Assembly (NCBI GenBank): GCA_027587225.1
Contig: JAPDDQ010000027.1
Coordinates: 1 to 64,000 of the forward strand
DNA from: Solirubrobacter taibaiensis
GTDB taxonomy: Bacteria > Actinomycetota > Thermoleophilia > Solirubrobacterales > Solirubrobacteraceae
Reading direction: 5' to 3'
DNA length: 64,000 nt
The position numbers and the translations under genes were made by a program. The notes under the pieces are model-generated. The model was not told the DNA's origin, searched no databases, and worked only from the letters and a program-made list of their open reading frames with translations. Below are positions 15,335 through 23,710 of the stretch, one piece after another. Positions within the stretch are counted from its first letter, which is position 1. The number at the start of each line of letters is the position of its first letter.

Positions 15335-18031
15335 CTAGGACAGCGCGCCGCTCAGCTGCGTACGCGACGCGATCCCGAGCTTGCGGTAGGCGTTGCGCAG
15401 GTGGTACTCGACGGTCGCGGTGGTCACGAACAGCGTCTCCGCGATCTCGCGGTTCTGCTGGCCGGCGGCGGCGAGCTCGGCGATCCGCCGCTCGCTCGGT
15501 GTGAGCGCGCCCTTGCCCGTGGCCAGGCGCCTGCGCGGCCGGGCGCCCGTCGCGCGCAGCTCGGTAAGCGCCTCGTCCTCCAGCGCGCGGGCGCCCCAGC
15601 GGTGCGCGGCGTCGATCGCGTACCGGAGCCGTTCACGCGCCGGCTCGGCCTCACCCGCGCGGCGCAGCGCGGCGCCCAGCGCCGCGTGCGCACGGGCGCG
15701 TTCGAGCGCGGCCTCCGACGCGTCGAGCACGGCGACCGCCTCCTCCAGCACCGCTCGGTCGTCCTCCACGACCCCGACGGCCCGCAGCGCGATGCCCACA
15801 CAGCGGCGCCCGCCGAACACCCGGGCGCGCTCGAGCTCCTCGCGCGCGAGATCGCTCGGCCGGCCGAGCGCGTGCTGCACCTCGGCCAGCGCCGACCGCC
15901 ACGGGAGCACGGCGGGGTTGACGTGGTCGATTCCGAGCGCCCGCCGCCCGCACTCACCCAGCTCAGCAGCGGCGCCTTCGAGGTCGCCCTGGGCGCGCCG
16001 CAACAGGCCGCGCACGCGCAGGACCCAGACGTTGGCGTACACGTGCGGAAGCGGCTCGTCGCCGAGCACCCGCGCGGCTTCGTCCAGCTCACCGCGCTCG
16101 AGCAGCACCTCACCGAGCGCGGACGCCGCGAACGCGATCCCGAGCGGCCAGCCGTACCCGACCGCGATCTCCCGCAGGGTGCGCGCGTCCACCTCGGCGT
16201 TCTCGAGGTCGCCCAGGTGGAGGAACAGCTCGGCGCGGAACGTGAGCGCCGTGCCGACGTCGATCACCGCGCCGCGAGCCTGTGCGTGCGCATGCGCGGC
16301 GTCGAGCGCGGCGCGCGCCATGTCGTAGCGCTCGGTGATGATGAGCGAGCGGACGGCGTTGACCCACGACCAGCCCGTCGCGGTCGTGGCCGACCCGCGC
16401 TCGGCGAGCACCGCGCGCACGCCGATCTCCGCCGTCGCGGCCGCCGGTGCGCCCTCCATGCCCAGCTCGGCCGCGATCGTGCCCAGCACGGCCGGGTCGT
16501 GCTCCTCACCCGCTTCGACCCGGGCGCGCATGCGAGCGATCACGGCGTCGGCGCGGCGGCGTGTGCGCGGGTCGATCCGCGTGATGTTGGCCAGGGCGGC
16601 TTCGATCGGTCCGCGCAGGGCGGGGTCGGCGACGATCGCGTCGAACTGCTCCTCGACGACGTCGGCCGCGTCCACCACCTGCCCGGTGTGGCCGAGCACG
16701 CCCGCGAGCAGCAGCGTCGCCTGCAGCCGCCGCTCGCCCGCGATCTCGCCGCGCAGCGCCTGGCGCAGATGCGTCACCGCGGCCGGGGCATCGAAGTGGC
16801 CTTCGGCGGCCCCGAGGCCGAGCAGGATCTCGTCGCGGCGCGCGGGCGGCGCGGGCTCCTCCAACGCACGCTGGAGGTAGGTGGCGACGGCTTCGGGCGC
16901 GTTGTGCGCGCTGCGCGCGGCCTCGACGAGGCGCTCGAACGCCCACACGCTTCCCGCGGGCGGGCAGCGCAGGAGCTGGGCGGCGATGCGTTCCGGCGGG
17001 GCGCCTTCGTCAGCGAGCAGGCGGGCGGCGCGACCGTGCTCGGCGGCGCCTGCGGCCGGACCCATGCCGGCGTACACGGCGGCGCCGATCAGCGGGTGCA
17101 GGAACTCGAGCGGGTACGCGCTGCGCAGCACGCCGGCCGCGATCAGGGCGTCGGCGGCGCGCGTGCCCTCCGTCCCCGCGAGCGCCGCGGCCTGGCGCAG
17201 GTCCGCGCCGCTGCCCAGGACCGCGGCGGCGCGCGCCAGCGCGGTCACCGCCTGCGGGAGCTGCGCGAGCCGCGCCGCGATCTCGCGCGTCACGCGCTCT
17301 GGGCTCTGCTCGGCGACGTTCGTGGGAGAGACCCGACCGTCGCGCGTGGCCCGCGCGAGCTCGTGCAGCGGAAACGGGTTGCCGCCCGTCGCGGCGTGGC
17401 ACGCGCGGCAGATGGCCTCGTCGGCGTCCGGGACGAGCGCGCGCACCACCTGGGTCGCCGCCGCCTCGCCGAGCGGGTCGAGCGTGAGCTGCGTGGCGCG
17501 CGCACGCAGCGGTTCGAGCGCGGGTTCGGGGCGCGTCGCGACGACGAGCGCGAGCTGGATCGTCGGGATCCGGTTGGCGATGTGGGCGAGCACGCCGAGC
17601 GACGGTGCGTCGGCCCAGTGCGCGTCATCGACAATCAGCGCGAGCGGCCGCTCCCACGCGAGGTTTGCGGTCAGCCAGTAGAGCGCGTGGCGGGCGGCGA
17701 ACGGGTCGTCCTCGGGGAGCGGCTCGCCTTCCAGGCCGAGCAGCGGCGCGGCGAAGCGGGCGACGCCGGTGAACAGCTCCGGCCGGCGCAGGACGGGGTC
17801 GAAGAGCTGGCGGACGACGCCGAAGCCGAACGCCCGCTCGAGCTCCGCGCCGCGCGCTTTGAGGACGAGCAGGCCCGCGTCCTGCGCCGCGGCGTGCGCG
17901 GCGTCGACGAGCGCGGTCTTGCCCACGCCCGGCGGCCCTTCGAGCACCACGAGACCGCCTGAACCGTCCGCGGCGCCGGCGAGGACGTGGCGCAGCGTGG
18001 CCAACTCGGTGTCGCGTTCCAGGAGCGGCAA
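15335..18031 (-). CDS. Large LuxR-type ATPase transcriptional regulator (LAL/MalT-like)
   Basis: The 898-residue protein has an N-terminal AAA/STAND ATPase: Walker A GPPGVGKT (residues 32-39), Walker B region PLALIVDDAHWADAPSL, then a long TPR-like helical middle and a C-terminal LuxR helix-turn-helix (about 840-898; LTPSERRIAELAAAGQQNREIA and VEYHLRNAYRKLGIASRTQL). Length is typical for LAL regulators, which are thought to respond to small ligands. It is divergent from the OsmC operon by 74 bases and upstream of larA on the same strand; either could be a target (inference). Confidence 0.9.
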   Translation of the reverse strand: MPLLERDTELATLRHVLAGAADGSGGLVVLEGPPGVGKTALVDAAHAAAQDAGLLVLKARGAELERAFGFGVVRQLFDPVLRRPELFTGVARFAAPLLGLEGEPLPEDDPFAARHALYWLTANLAWERPLALIVDDAHWADAPSLGVLAHIANRIPTIQLALVVATRPEPALEPLRARATQLTLDPLGEAAATQVVRALVPDADEAICRACHAATGGNPFPLHELARATRDGRVSPTNVAEQSPERVTREIAARLAQLPQAVTALARAAAVLGSGADLRQAAALAGTEGTRAADALIAAGVLRSAYPLEFLHPLIGAAVYAGMGPAAGAAEHGRAARLLADEGAPPERIAAQLLRCPPAGSVWAFERLVEAARSAHNAPEAVATYLQRALEEPAPPARRDEILLGLGAAEGHFDAPAAVTHLRQALRGEIAGERRLQATLLLAGVLGHTGQVVDAADVVEEQFDAIVADPALRGPIEAALANITRIDPRTRRRADAVIARMRARVEAGEEHDPAVLGTIAAELGMEGAPAAATAEIGVRAVLAERGSATTATGWSWVNAVRSLIITERYDMARAALDAAHAHAQARGAVIDVGTALTFRAELFLHLGDLENAEVDARTLREIAVGYGWPLGIAFAASALGEVLLERGELDEAARVLGDEPLPHVYANVWVLRVRGLLRRAQGDLEGAAAELGECGRRALGIDHVNPAVLPWRSALAEVQHALGRPSDLAREELERARVFGGRRCVGIALRAVGVVEDDRAVLEEAVAVLDASEAALERARAHAALGAALRRAGEAEPARERLRYAIDAAHRWGARALEDEALTELRATGARPRRRLATGKGALTPSERRIAELAAAGQQNREIAETLFVTTATVEYHLRNAYRKLGIASRTQLSGALS

Positions 18032-18105
18032 GGGCTTATGCCTCGGGTCAGGGCAGGAAAACCCTACCGTTGCGCCGGCGCCGCACGGTCGGCAGATTCG
18101 AGGGC

Positions 18106-18678
18106 ATGAATCCTCCCCCCGTTCTCGACCGTATCCGCAACGGCGTCGACAGCGCGCAGATGTATGGCACGCTCGACGCGATCAAGGCCACGCCGGAGCT
18201 CGGCGTCTTCCAGTTCCGGGCCCGCAACGTGTGGGTCGACGGCGCGCACAACCGCTCGACCATCCGCGACTTCTACGGCGCCGGCCAGGAGGACGAGTCG
18301 CGCACGGCGGCGTTCTCGGTCGACGCCGGCGAGCCCGCGATCCTGCTCGGCCACGACACCGGCCCGAACCCCGCCGAGTTCGCGCTGCACGCGCTGGCGG
18401 CGTGCCTGACGACGACGCTCGTGTACGTCGCGACCGCGCGCAAGGTGCGGCTGAGTGAGGTCGAGTCCGTGCTCGAGGGCGATATGGACGTGCGCGGCGC
18501 GCTCGGGCTGTCGGACGACGTGCGCAACGGGTTCTCGCGGGTGCGCGTGACGTTCAAGGTCCGCGCGGACGCGCCGCAGGAGAAGATCGCCGAGCTCGTG
18601 CAGCGCGCCACCGCGCGCTCCGCGGTGTTCGACATGCTGTCCAACGGCGTGCCGGTCGAGGTCTCGCTGGCGCCGTGA
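18106..18678 (+). CDS. OsmC/Ohr-like family protein
   Basis: The 190-residue protein has the OsmC pattern: a beta N-terminus, EPAILLGHDTGPNPAEFALH, and the helix ALAACLTTTLVYVATARKV with the conserved second cysteine, then VRVTFKVRADAPQEKIAELV. Only one cysteine is present in the whole chain; the first peroxidatic Cys of OsmC/Ohr peroxidases is missing, so a simple thiol peroxidase role is unlikely. ATG 18106 was preferred to an upstream in-frame TTG at 18070. The stop overlaps the start of the next gene, marking a three-gene operon with flavin enzymes. Confidence 0.85.
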   Translation: MNPPPVLDRIRNGVDSAQMYGTLDAIKATPELGVFQFRARNVWVDGAHNRSTIRDFYGAGQEDESRTAAFSVDAGEPAILLGHDTGPNPAEFALHALAACLTTTLVYVATARKVRLSEVESVLEGDMDVRGALGLSDDVRNGFSRVRVTFKVRADAPQEKIAELVQRATARSAVFDMLSNGVPVEVSLAP

Positions 18679-19856
18679 TGCTCGAGCTGACAGCCAAGAC
18701 GGAGGCGGGCGCGCGGCTCGTCGCGCTGGCGGAGACGCTGGCGCAGGAGCTCGCGCGGCGCGCCCCCGAGCACGATCGCGAGGCGACGTTCCCGCACTCC
18801 GGCATCGACGCGTTGAAGGCCGCGGGGTACTTCACCGCACCCGTGCCGGTGGTGCACGGTGGGATGGGCGTCACGTCCGTGCACGACACGATCGTCGCCT
18901 CGGGCCGGCTCGCCCGCGGCGACGCGTCCGTCGCGATCGGCGTGAACATGCACCTCGTCGTGCTTTTGAACGTGGTGCGCCGCTGGCAGGCGGCCCTGGA
19001 CGGTGGCGACGCGCGCCGCGCCGCCGCGTTCGCGACCTTCATGGAGGACCTCGTCCGCGACGAGGTCGTGATGGCGGCGGCGATCTCCGAGCCCGGCCAG
19101 GACCTCACGCGCCCGCGCACCCGCGCGGTGCGCGTGGACGGCGGGTGGCGGATCGACGGGCGCAAGGCGTTCTGCACGATGTCGCCGGCCGCCACCGTCC
19201 TGCACACGGCGGTGACGTTCGTCGATGCGAGTGGGGTGGAGCGCTACGGCTACGCGCCGGTGCCACCCGATGCGCCCGGCGTGACGATCCACGGCGACTG
19301 GGACGCGCTCGGCATGCGCGCCTCGGGCAGTCACTCCGTGACGTTCGACAGTGTCGTGGTGCCGGCCGGCGCGTTGCGGGGCGGGTTCGTCGTGGGCGAC
19401 GCGAACGCCTACATGGAACGCAACCTGGTGGCGGGGCTCTTCCACGCCTCCGCCTCGCTGGGCATCGCGGAGAGTGCCGTGTCGTGCTCGCTGCGGTCGG
19501 TGCACCTCGAGCCCGATGCGCGTTCTCGCATGCTGCTCGCCGAGAACGCGATCGAGCTCGGCGCCGTGCGGGCGTCGTTGTCGCGGGCCGCGACGCTGGT
19601 GGACGAGGGCGAGCACGAGCTGCTCGCGCTGTTCGCCGAGACGCAGGCGGCCAAGGCGTTCGTCAACGACGCCTGCGCCCGGATCGTCGACCGCGCGCTC
19701 GCCCTGTCGGGCGGCGCCGGCTACCTGACCGGCAGCCCGCTCGCGCGGGCCTACCGCGACGTGCGCGCCGGATCGTTCATGCACCCGCTCGGTGCCAACC
19801 GTGCCTACGACCTCCTCGGCGATGTCGCGCTCGGCCGCGAACCCGTCCTGCACTGA
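18675..19856 (+). CDS. Acyl-CoA-dehydrogenase-like flavoprotein (DszC/SfnB-type monooxygenase candidate)
   Basis: The 393-residue protein has the three-part ACAD fold: N-terminal helices, a middle beta region with AAAISEPGQDL and GGWRIDGRKAFCTMSP, and GDWDALGMRASGSHSVTFD, then the C-terminal helical bundle ending in ALALSGGAGYLTGSPLARAYRDVRAG. The catalytic glutamate of true acyl-CoA dehydrogenases is not obvious. With a flavin reductase directly behind it, I infer a two-component FMNH2-dependent oxygenase of the DszC/SfnB kind acting on a sulfur or small organic compound. It starts at GTG 18675 or ATG 18678, overlapping the OsmC stop. Confidence 0.75.
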   Translation: MMLELTAKTEAGARLVALAETLAQELARRAPEHDREATFPHSGIDALKAAGYFTAPVPVVHGGMGVTSVHDTIVASGRLARGDASVAIGVNMHLVVLLNVVRRWQAALDGGDARRAAAFATFMEDLVRDEVVMAAAISEPGQDLTRPRTRAVRVDGGWRIDGRKAFCTMSPAATVLHTAVTFVDASGVERYGYAPVPPDAPGVTIHGDWDALGMRASGSHSVTFDSVVVPAGALRGGFVVGDANAYMERNLVAGLFHASASLGIAESAVSCSLRSVHLEPDARSRMLLAENAIELGAVRASLSRAATLVDEGEHELLALFAETQAAKAFVNDACARIVDRALALSGGAGYLTGSPLARAYRDVRAGSFMHPLGANRAYDLLGDVALGREPVLH

Positions 19857-20298
19857 CGCGCCGGACGGCGCTGTCCTGAGGCAGGCGTTCGGGCGGTTCG
19901 CGACCGGCGTGGCGTTCGTGACCGCGTCGGTCGGCCACATGCCACACGGGCTGATCGTGTCCTCCTTCACCGGCGTCTCGATGGCCCCGCCGCTCGTGTC
20001 GTTCTGCCCGTCGCGCGCGTCGTTGACGTGGCGGCGGATGCGCGCGGCGGGCGCGTTCGACGTGCACGTCCTGGCGGCCGCGCACGCCGGGTTCGTCCGC
20101 CGCGTGGCGCCGGCGGGAGCGGACCGCTTCGCCGAGCCGCTGCAGGACGCGCTGGCCGTGCTCTCGTGCGTGATCGAAGCCGAGCACGCGGCGGGTGACC
20201 ACTGGATCGTGGTGGGGCGGGTTGTCGGAGTGCGAGTGAGGGACGGTGACGAGCCGTTGATCCACTTCGGCGGGGCGCTCCGCTCGGATCGCCGCTGA
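19822..20298 (+). CDS. Flavin reductase (FMN-binding split barrel)
   Basis: The protein (158 residues from ATG 19822) follows the flavin-reductase-like pattern: LRQAFGRFATGVAFVTA, HGLIVSSFTGVSMAPPLVSFCPS, FDVHVLAAAHAGFV, and the C-terminal HWIVVGRVVGVRV...PLIHFGGAL. Such proteins supply reduced FMN to a partner oxygenase, here the upstream ACAD-like flavoprotein with which it overlaps by 35 bases. An alternative GTG at 19792 gives 10 extra residues with no family similarity. Confidence 0.85.
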   Translation: MSRSAANPSCTDAPDGAVLRQAFGRFATGVAFVTASVGHMPHGLIVSSFTGVSMAPPLVSFCPSRASLTWRRMRAAGAFDVHVLAAAHAGFVRRVAPAGADRFAEPLQDALAVLSCVIEAEHAAGDHWIVVGRVVGVRVRDGDEPLIHFGGALRSDRR

Positions 20299-20381
20299 CT
20301 GACCAGCCGCGCTCTTGTGCGGGTGAGCCGGTTGCACCGGGTGCGGGCCGGAGCGCCTGTTCGGCGGGGGTTGTGCACGAT

Positions 20382-20406
20382 CCGGTCCTGTCAGGACCGG
20401 TTTGTT
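20382..20406 (+). terminator. Intrinsic terminator of the OsmC/flavin operon
   Basis: CCGGTCC (20382-20388) pairs with GGACCGG (20394-20400) around TGTCA and is followed directly by TTTGTT. It lies 84 bases beyond the flavin reductase stop and before the TetR promoter. Confidence 0.85.
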
Positions 20407-20451
20407 CCTCACCCCCGCGCGGGCGTGGACCGTCCCTCGGCGCGAGAGCCG

Positions 20452-20492
20452 TTGACGTCTAGATACCGTTGGTATTAGAATACCAACGGTAT
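20452..20492 (+). promoter_or_regulatory. Promoter and TetR operator overlapping the start codon
   Basis: ATACCGTTGGTAT (20463-20475) and ATACCAACGGTAT (20480-20492) form a perfect 13-bp inverted repeat with a TAGA spacer. A -35 box TTGACG (20452-20457) and -10 box TAGAAT (20476-20481), 18 bases apart, frame it, and the predicted transcription start falls at about 20488-20491, the A of the ATG. This suggests a leaderless, autorepressed tetR transcript. Confidence 0.75.
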
Positions 20493-21093
20493 GTCAGCCC
20501 CGGCCCGACTCACGCGCCTCGAACAACAGGAACAGACACGCGAGCGCATCATCGAGGCCGCGGACGCGCTGTTCGTCGAGCGCGGGTTCCACGCGTCCAG
20601 CGTCGGGGACATCGCGGCTGCGGCCGGCTACACGAAGGGCGCGGTGTACTCGAACTTCGCGGCGAAGGAAGACGTGTTCTTCGCGGTCTACGAGCGGCGG
20701 GCGGAGCGGGCCGTCGAGGAGATGGAGCGCACGTTTGCGGCCACGGCCGTGCCGGAGGCGCTGGACGCGATCTCGATCGCGGCGGCGCGGCGGCGCGGCA
20801 CGGTCGAGGACGGCTGGCTCGCGGCGTTCTTCGAGTTCTGGGCGCACGTGATCCGGCGTCCGGCGTTGCGGGAGCGCTTCGCGGAGATCCACCTCCGTGC
20901 GCAGGAGCCGCTCGCGGCCGCGGTCGGCCGTCACCTCGGCCGCGACGCGCAGCAACTCGTCGTGGCCGTCTACGCCATGGAGCTCGGGCTCTCGCTCGAG
21001 CGCCTCACGCTGCCTGAGCTGGTCGACGAGGAACTCGGCCTGCGCATGGGGCGGCTGTTCTTGGAGGAGATGCGCGATGCACCGACTGGCTGA
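20491..21093 (+). CDS. TetR family transcriptional regulator
   Basis: The 200-residue protein has a standard TetR DNA-binding domain (residues about 14-60: RERIIEAADALFVERGFHAS, then VGDIAAAAGYTKGAVYSNFA and KEDVF) and a helical ligand-binding domain. The operator covering its own start codon indicates autoregulation. It overlaps the downstream PaaK-like gene by 17 bases and so probably controls it. Ligand unknown; the adenylating enzyme downstream suggests an aryl or fatty acid or its CoA ester. Confidence 0.9.
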   Translation: MSAPARLTRLEQQEQTRERIIEAADALFVERGFHASSVGDIAAAAGYTKGAVYSNFAAKEDVFFAVYERRAERAVEEMERTFAATAVPEALDAISIAAARRRGTVEDGWLAAFFEFWAHVIRRPALRERFAEIHLRAQEPLAAAVGRHLGRDAQQLVVAVYAMELGLSLERLTLPELVDEELGLRMGRLFLEEMRDAPTG

Positions 21094-22363
21094 CTTCGTC
21101 GCGGCGCTGAAGCTCTCGCGCACGCCGGCGGACCGCGACGTGGACACGTTCGTCGCGCACGCCCGGGCCCACTCGCCGTTCTACCGCGAGTGGGACGGCG
21201 CGCCGCTGACGAAGGCGACGATGATGGAGCGCTTCGACGACATCGTCACCGACCCGCGGCTGCGGCGTGAAGCGCTGCTCGCGCACGTGGAGGAGATCAC
21301 CGGCGACGACCTGTACCTCGGCCGCTACCGGGTGATGACCACCAGCGGTTCCTCGGGCCGCAAGGGCCTGTTCGTGTACGACCGGCCGGAGTGGGTCGCG
21401 CTGATGTCACAGTTCCTGCGCTACACCGAGGCGGCGGGCAGCCGTCCGCGCTTTCCGCGGCGCCTGCGGGTCGCGTGCGTGCTCAGCCCGAACGGCACGC
21501 ACATGAGCCGCCGCGTGCTGCACTCGATCATCGTTGGCGTGCACCGGATGCTCGGGCTCTCGGTGACGTCGCCGCTGAGCGAGATCGTCGCGCAGCTCAA
21601 CGCCTTCCAGCCGCAGTCGCTGAACACCTACCCGACGATCGCGGTCCAGCTCGCGGAGGAGCAGCGCGCGGGCCGGCTGCGGATCGCGCCCGAGCTCGTC
21701 TCCACCAGCAGCGAGCTGCTTACGCCGGAGATGACGGAGCGGATCGAGGAGGCGTGGGGCGTCGCGCCGTTCAACCTGTTCGCGAGCACCGAAGGGTTGT
21801 GGGGCGTGGACTGCCGCGAGCACGCCGGCGTCCACCTGTTCGAGGACATGACCCGCGTGGAGAACGTGGACGCCGACGGGCACGCGGTGCCGGATGGCGA
21901 GCCAGGCGCGCGGCTGCTGATCACGAACCTGTTCAACTTCACGCAGCCGCTGCTCCGGCTCGAGCTGGCCGACGCGGTGACGCTGACGAGCGAGCCGTGC
22001 GCGTGCGGGAGCCCACTGCGGCGGATGCGGACCATCGCCGGGCGCAGCGACGACGTGCTCACGCTCGGCGGGGTGCGCGTGCACCCGCTGCAGTTCGCCG
22101 TCATCACGCGCGACCGCGACGTGCTCGAGTTCCAGGTCGTGCAGACCGGCGCGGCGAGCGTGCGGGTGCGCGTCGTGGCGGGCGCGGACGTGGCGGACCG
22201 GGTGCGGGAAGCCGTCGGCGCGCGGCTGCGCGAGCTCGGCGTCCCCGGGCCACGCGTGGAGGTCGAGCTTGTCCCGGAGCTGCCGCGTCCGGCCTCCGGA
22301 AAGCTCCAATTGATCGTTGCGCTTGACTCTCCAGTAGGTGGAGACCTGACCATGTCCGTATGA
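21077..22363 (+). CDS. PaaK-like AMP-forming acyl/aryl-CoA ligase
   Basis: The 428-residue protein resembles phenylacetate-CoA ligase: an N-terminal FYREW segment, the phosphate-binding loop TTSGSSGRKG, SLNTYPTIAVQLAEE, STSSELLTPEM, the adenine-site motif FASTEGLWG, LLITNLFNFTQPLLRLELAD, and the C-terminal hinge GRSDDVLTLGGVRVHP, with ASGKLQ near the end. It probably activates a carboxylic acid as acyl-AMP. The ATG at 21077 follows GGAGGAG by about 7 bases, inside the TetR end. The MerR promoter lies in its last codons. Confidence 0.85.
   Translation: MHRLADFVAALKLSRTPADRDVDTFVAHARAHSPFYREWDGAPLTKATMMERFDDIVTDPRLRREALLAHVEEITGDDLYLGRYRVMTTSGSSGRKGLFVYDRPEWVALMSQFLRYTEAAGSRPRFPRRLRVACVLSPNGTHMSRRVLHSIIVGVHRMLGLSVTSPLSEIVAQLNAFQPQSLNTYPTIAVQLAEEQRAGRLRIAPELVSTSSELLTPEMTERIEEAWGVAPFNLFASTEGLWGVDCREHAGVHLFEDMTRVENVDADGHAVPDGEPGARLLITNLFNFTQPLLRLELADAVTLTSEPCACGSPLRRMRTIAGRSDDVLTLGGVRVHPLQFAVITRDRDVLEFQVVQTGAASVRVRVVAGADVADRVREAVGARLRELGVPGPRVEVELVPELPRPASGKLQLIVALDSPVGGDLTMSV
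22323..22353 (+). promoter_or_regulatory. MerR-type promoter with 19-bp spacer and dyad
   Basis: TTGACT (22323-22328) and GACCAT (22348-22353) are 19 bases apart, the long spacer typical of MerR-controlled promoters. Between them TCTCCA (22328-22333) and TGGAGA (22339-22344) form a perfect dyad. The transcription start would fall at about the merR ATG (22360), again suggesting a leaderless message. Confidence 0.65.
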
Positions 22364-23292
22364 CCGCCCTGCTGAGCATCGGAGAGCTGGCGTCGCGCAC
22401 GGGATTGCCCGTGCGGACGATCCGGTTCTACTCCGATGCCGGCGTGGTGCCCGAGGCCGACCGGACGGAGGCCGGCTATCGCTTGTATGGCGAGGACGCC
22501 CTCGCCCGGCTCGGGCTGGTGCGGACCCTGCGCGACCTGGGGATCGATCTGCCGACGATCCGCCGGGTGCTGGAGCGTGAGGTCAGCGTCCCGGACGTCG
22601 CGGCGGCGCACGCCGCGGCGCTCGAGGCGCAGATCCGCGTCCTGCGGGTGCAGAAAGCCGTGCTGGAGGCGGTCGCTCGACGTGGAAGCGACCCAGAGGA
22701 GATGCAACGGATGCACAAACTCGCCCAACTGAGCGACGACGAGCGCAAGCGGATCGTCGCCGACTTCCTGGACACGGCCTTTGAGGGCCTGGACATGGAC
22801 CCGACGTTCGTGGCGCAGATGAAGTCCGGGCTGCCGGAGCTGCCGGAGGACCCGAAGCCGGAGCAGGTGGACGCCTGGATCGAGCTCGCCGAGCTCGTGC
22901 AGGACGAGACGTTCCAGGCCAGCATCCGCCGGATGTCCGAGCAGCACGCCGCCGCGCGTGCGAGCGGGGAAGACCTGCGGCCCGACGCGGGCTGGCAGCA
23001 GGCCGCGGCGCTCGTCAGCGAGCGCTCGAGCGCGGCGCTGGCGGCGGGGCTGGACCCGACCTCGCCCGAGGCACAGGCCATCGTCGACGAGGTCCTCCCG
23101 GCGTTCCCGGGCGACCATGACCGCGCGGCGCTCGCCGACCGCTTCGCGACCGGCAGCGACTCCAAGGCCGAGCGCTACTGGCAGTTGATGGCGATCATCA
23201 ACGGCTGGCCGCCCGTGCCGACGACCGTCCCGGCGTGGGAGTGGTTCATCGCCGCGCTCAGAACCGCACCCGGTCCCGAGCGCCCGCGCTGA
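22360..23292 (+). CDS. MerR family transcriptional regulator with TipAS-like C-terminal part
   Basis: The 310-residue protein starts with a MerR winged helix (LLSIGELASRTGLPVRTIRF, RLYGEDALARLGLVRTLRDL), a dimerisation helix (about 80-112), and a long helical C-terminal region (120-310) that reads like the helical ligand-binding part of TipAL-type MerR regulators. Its ATG overlaps the upstream stop (ATGA), and its own promoter lies in the preceding gene's end. Convergent with the PPOX gene, overlapping by 35 bases. Confidence 0.85.
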   Translation: MTALLSIGELASRTGLPVRTIRFYSDAGVVPEADRTEAGYRLYGEDALARLGLVRTLRDLGIDLPTIRRVLEREVSVPDVAAAHAAALEAQIRVLRVQKAVLEAVARRGSDPEEMQRMHKLAQLSDDERKRIVADFLDTAFEGLDMDPTFVAQMKSGLPELPEDPKPEQVDAWIELAELVQDETFQASIRRMSEQHAAARASGEDLRPDAGWQQAAALVSERSSAALAAGLDPTSPEAQAIVDEVLPAFPGDHDRAALADRFATGSDSKAERYWQLMAIINGWPPVPTTVPAWEWFIAALRTAPGPERPR

Positions 23293-23710
23293 GCAACCAC
23301 CGGTCGGTGATCTCGGCGCGGTAGAGCCGCAGCGGGCTCGGTGCGGTGATGTCGGCGTGCGTCCACTCGCCGCGGCCGTGCTCGAGCGAATAGGCGCTGA
23401 ACGTCCCGATGCCGTCGTCGACCTGCTCGGCGACGGCATCGAAGTACACGGCCGCGGCGTCCTCCGACTGCACGCGCGAGTCGAAGATCGCGATCGCCAG
23501 GCGCGGCTGCGCGCGCAGGTTGCGGGAGTGCCGTGCCTCCGGGCGCGACAGCCACAGCACGGCCCGCTCGCCCTCGGGAGCGAACCACACCGGCGTCGCC
23601 CACGGGACGCCGTCCGCGTCCGCGGTGGCGAGCGTCATGTAGTCGGTGGCGGCGATGATCGCGGCGGCTTCGTCCATACCGGTGGGACGTCCGCGCGCCG
23701 CGGAACTCAT
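23258..23710 (-). CDS. Pyridoxamine-5'-phosphate-oxidase-like FMN protein
   Basis: The 150-residue protein fits the PPOX split-barrel family: MTLATADADGVPWATPVWFA, VLWLSRPEARHSRNLRAQPR, LAIAIFDS and a C-terminal RLYRAEITDRWLL. Such proteins bind FMN, F420 or heme; the cofactor cannot be told from sequence. The ATG at 23710 overlaps the stop of the sugar dehydrogenase gene (ATGA), so the two are probably co-translated. Confidence 0.8.
   Translation of the reverse strand: MSSAARGRPTGMDEAAAIIAATDYMTLATADADGVPWATPVWFAPEGERAVLWLSRPEARHSRNLRAQPRLAIAIFDSRVQSEDAAAVYFDAVAEQVDDGIGTFSAYSLEHGRGEWTHADITAPSPLRLYRAEITDRWLLSAGARDRVRF

Noticed and set aside
15329-17962. 877-codon plus-strand frame opposite the LuxR-type regulator
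   Set aside because: Arg/Gly/Ala-rich, without any domain; the minus-strand regulator has clear motifs.
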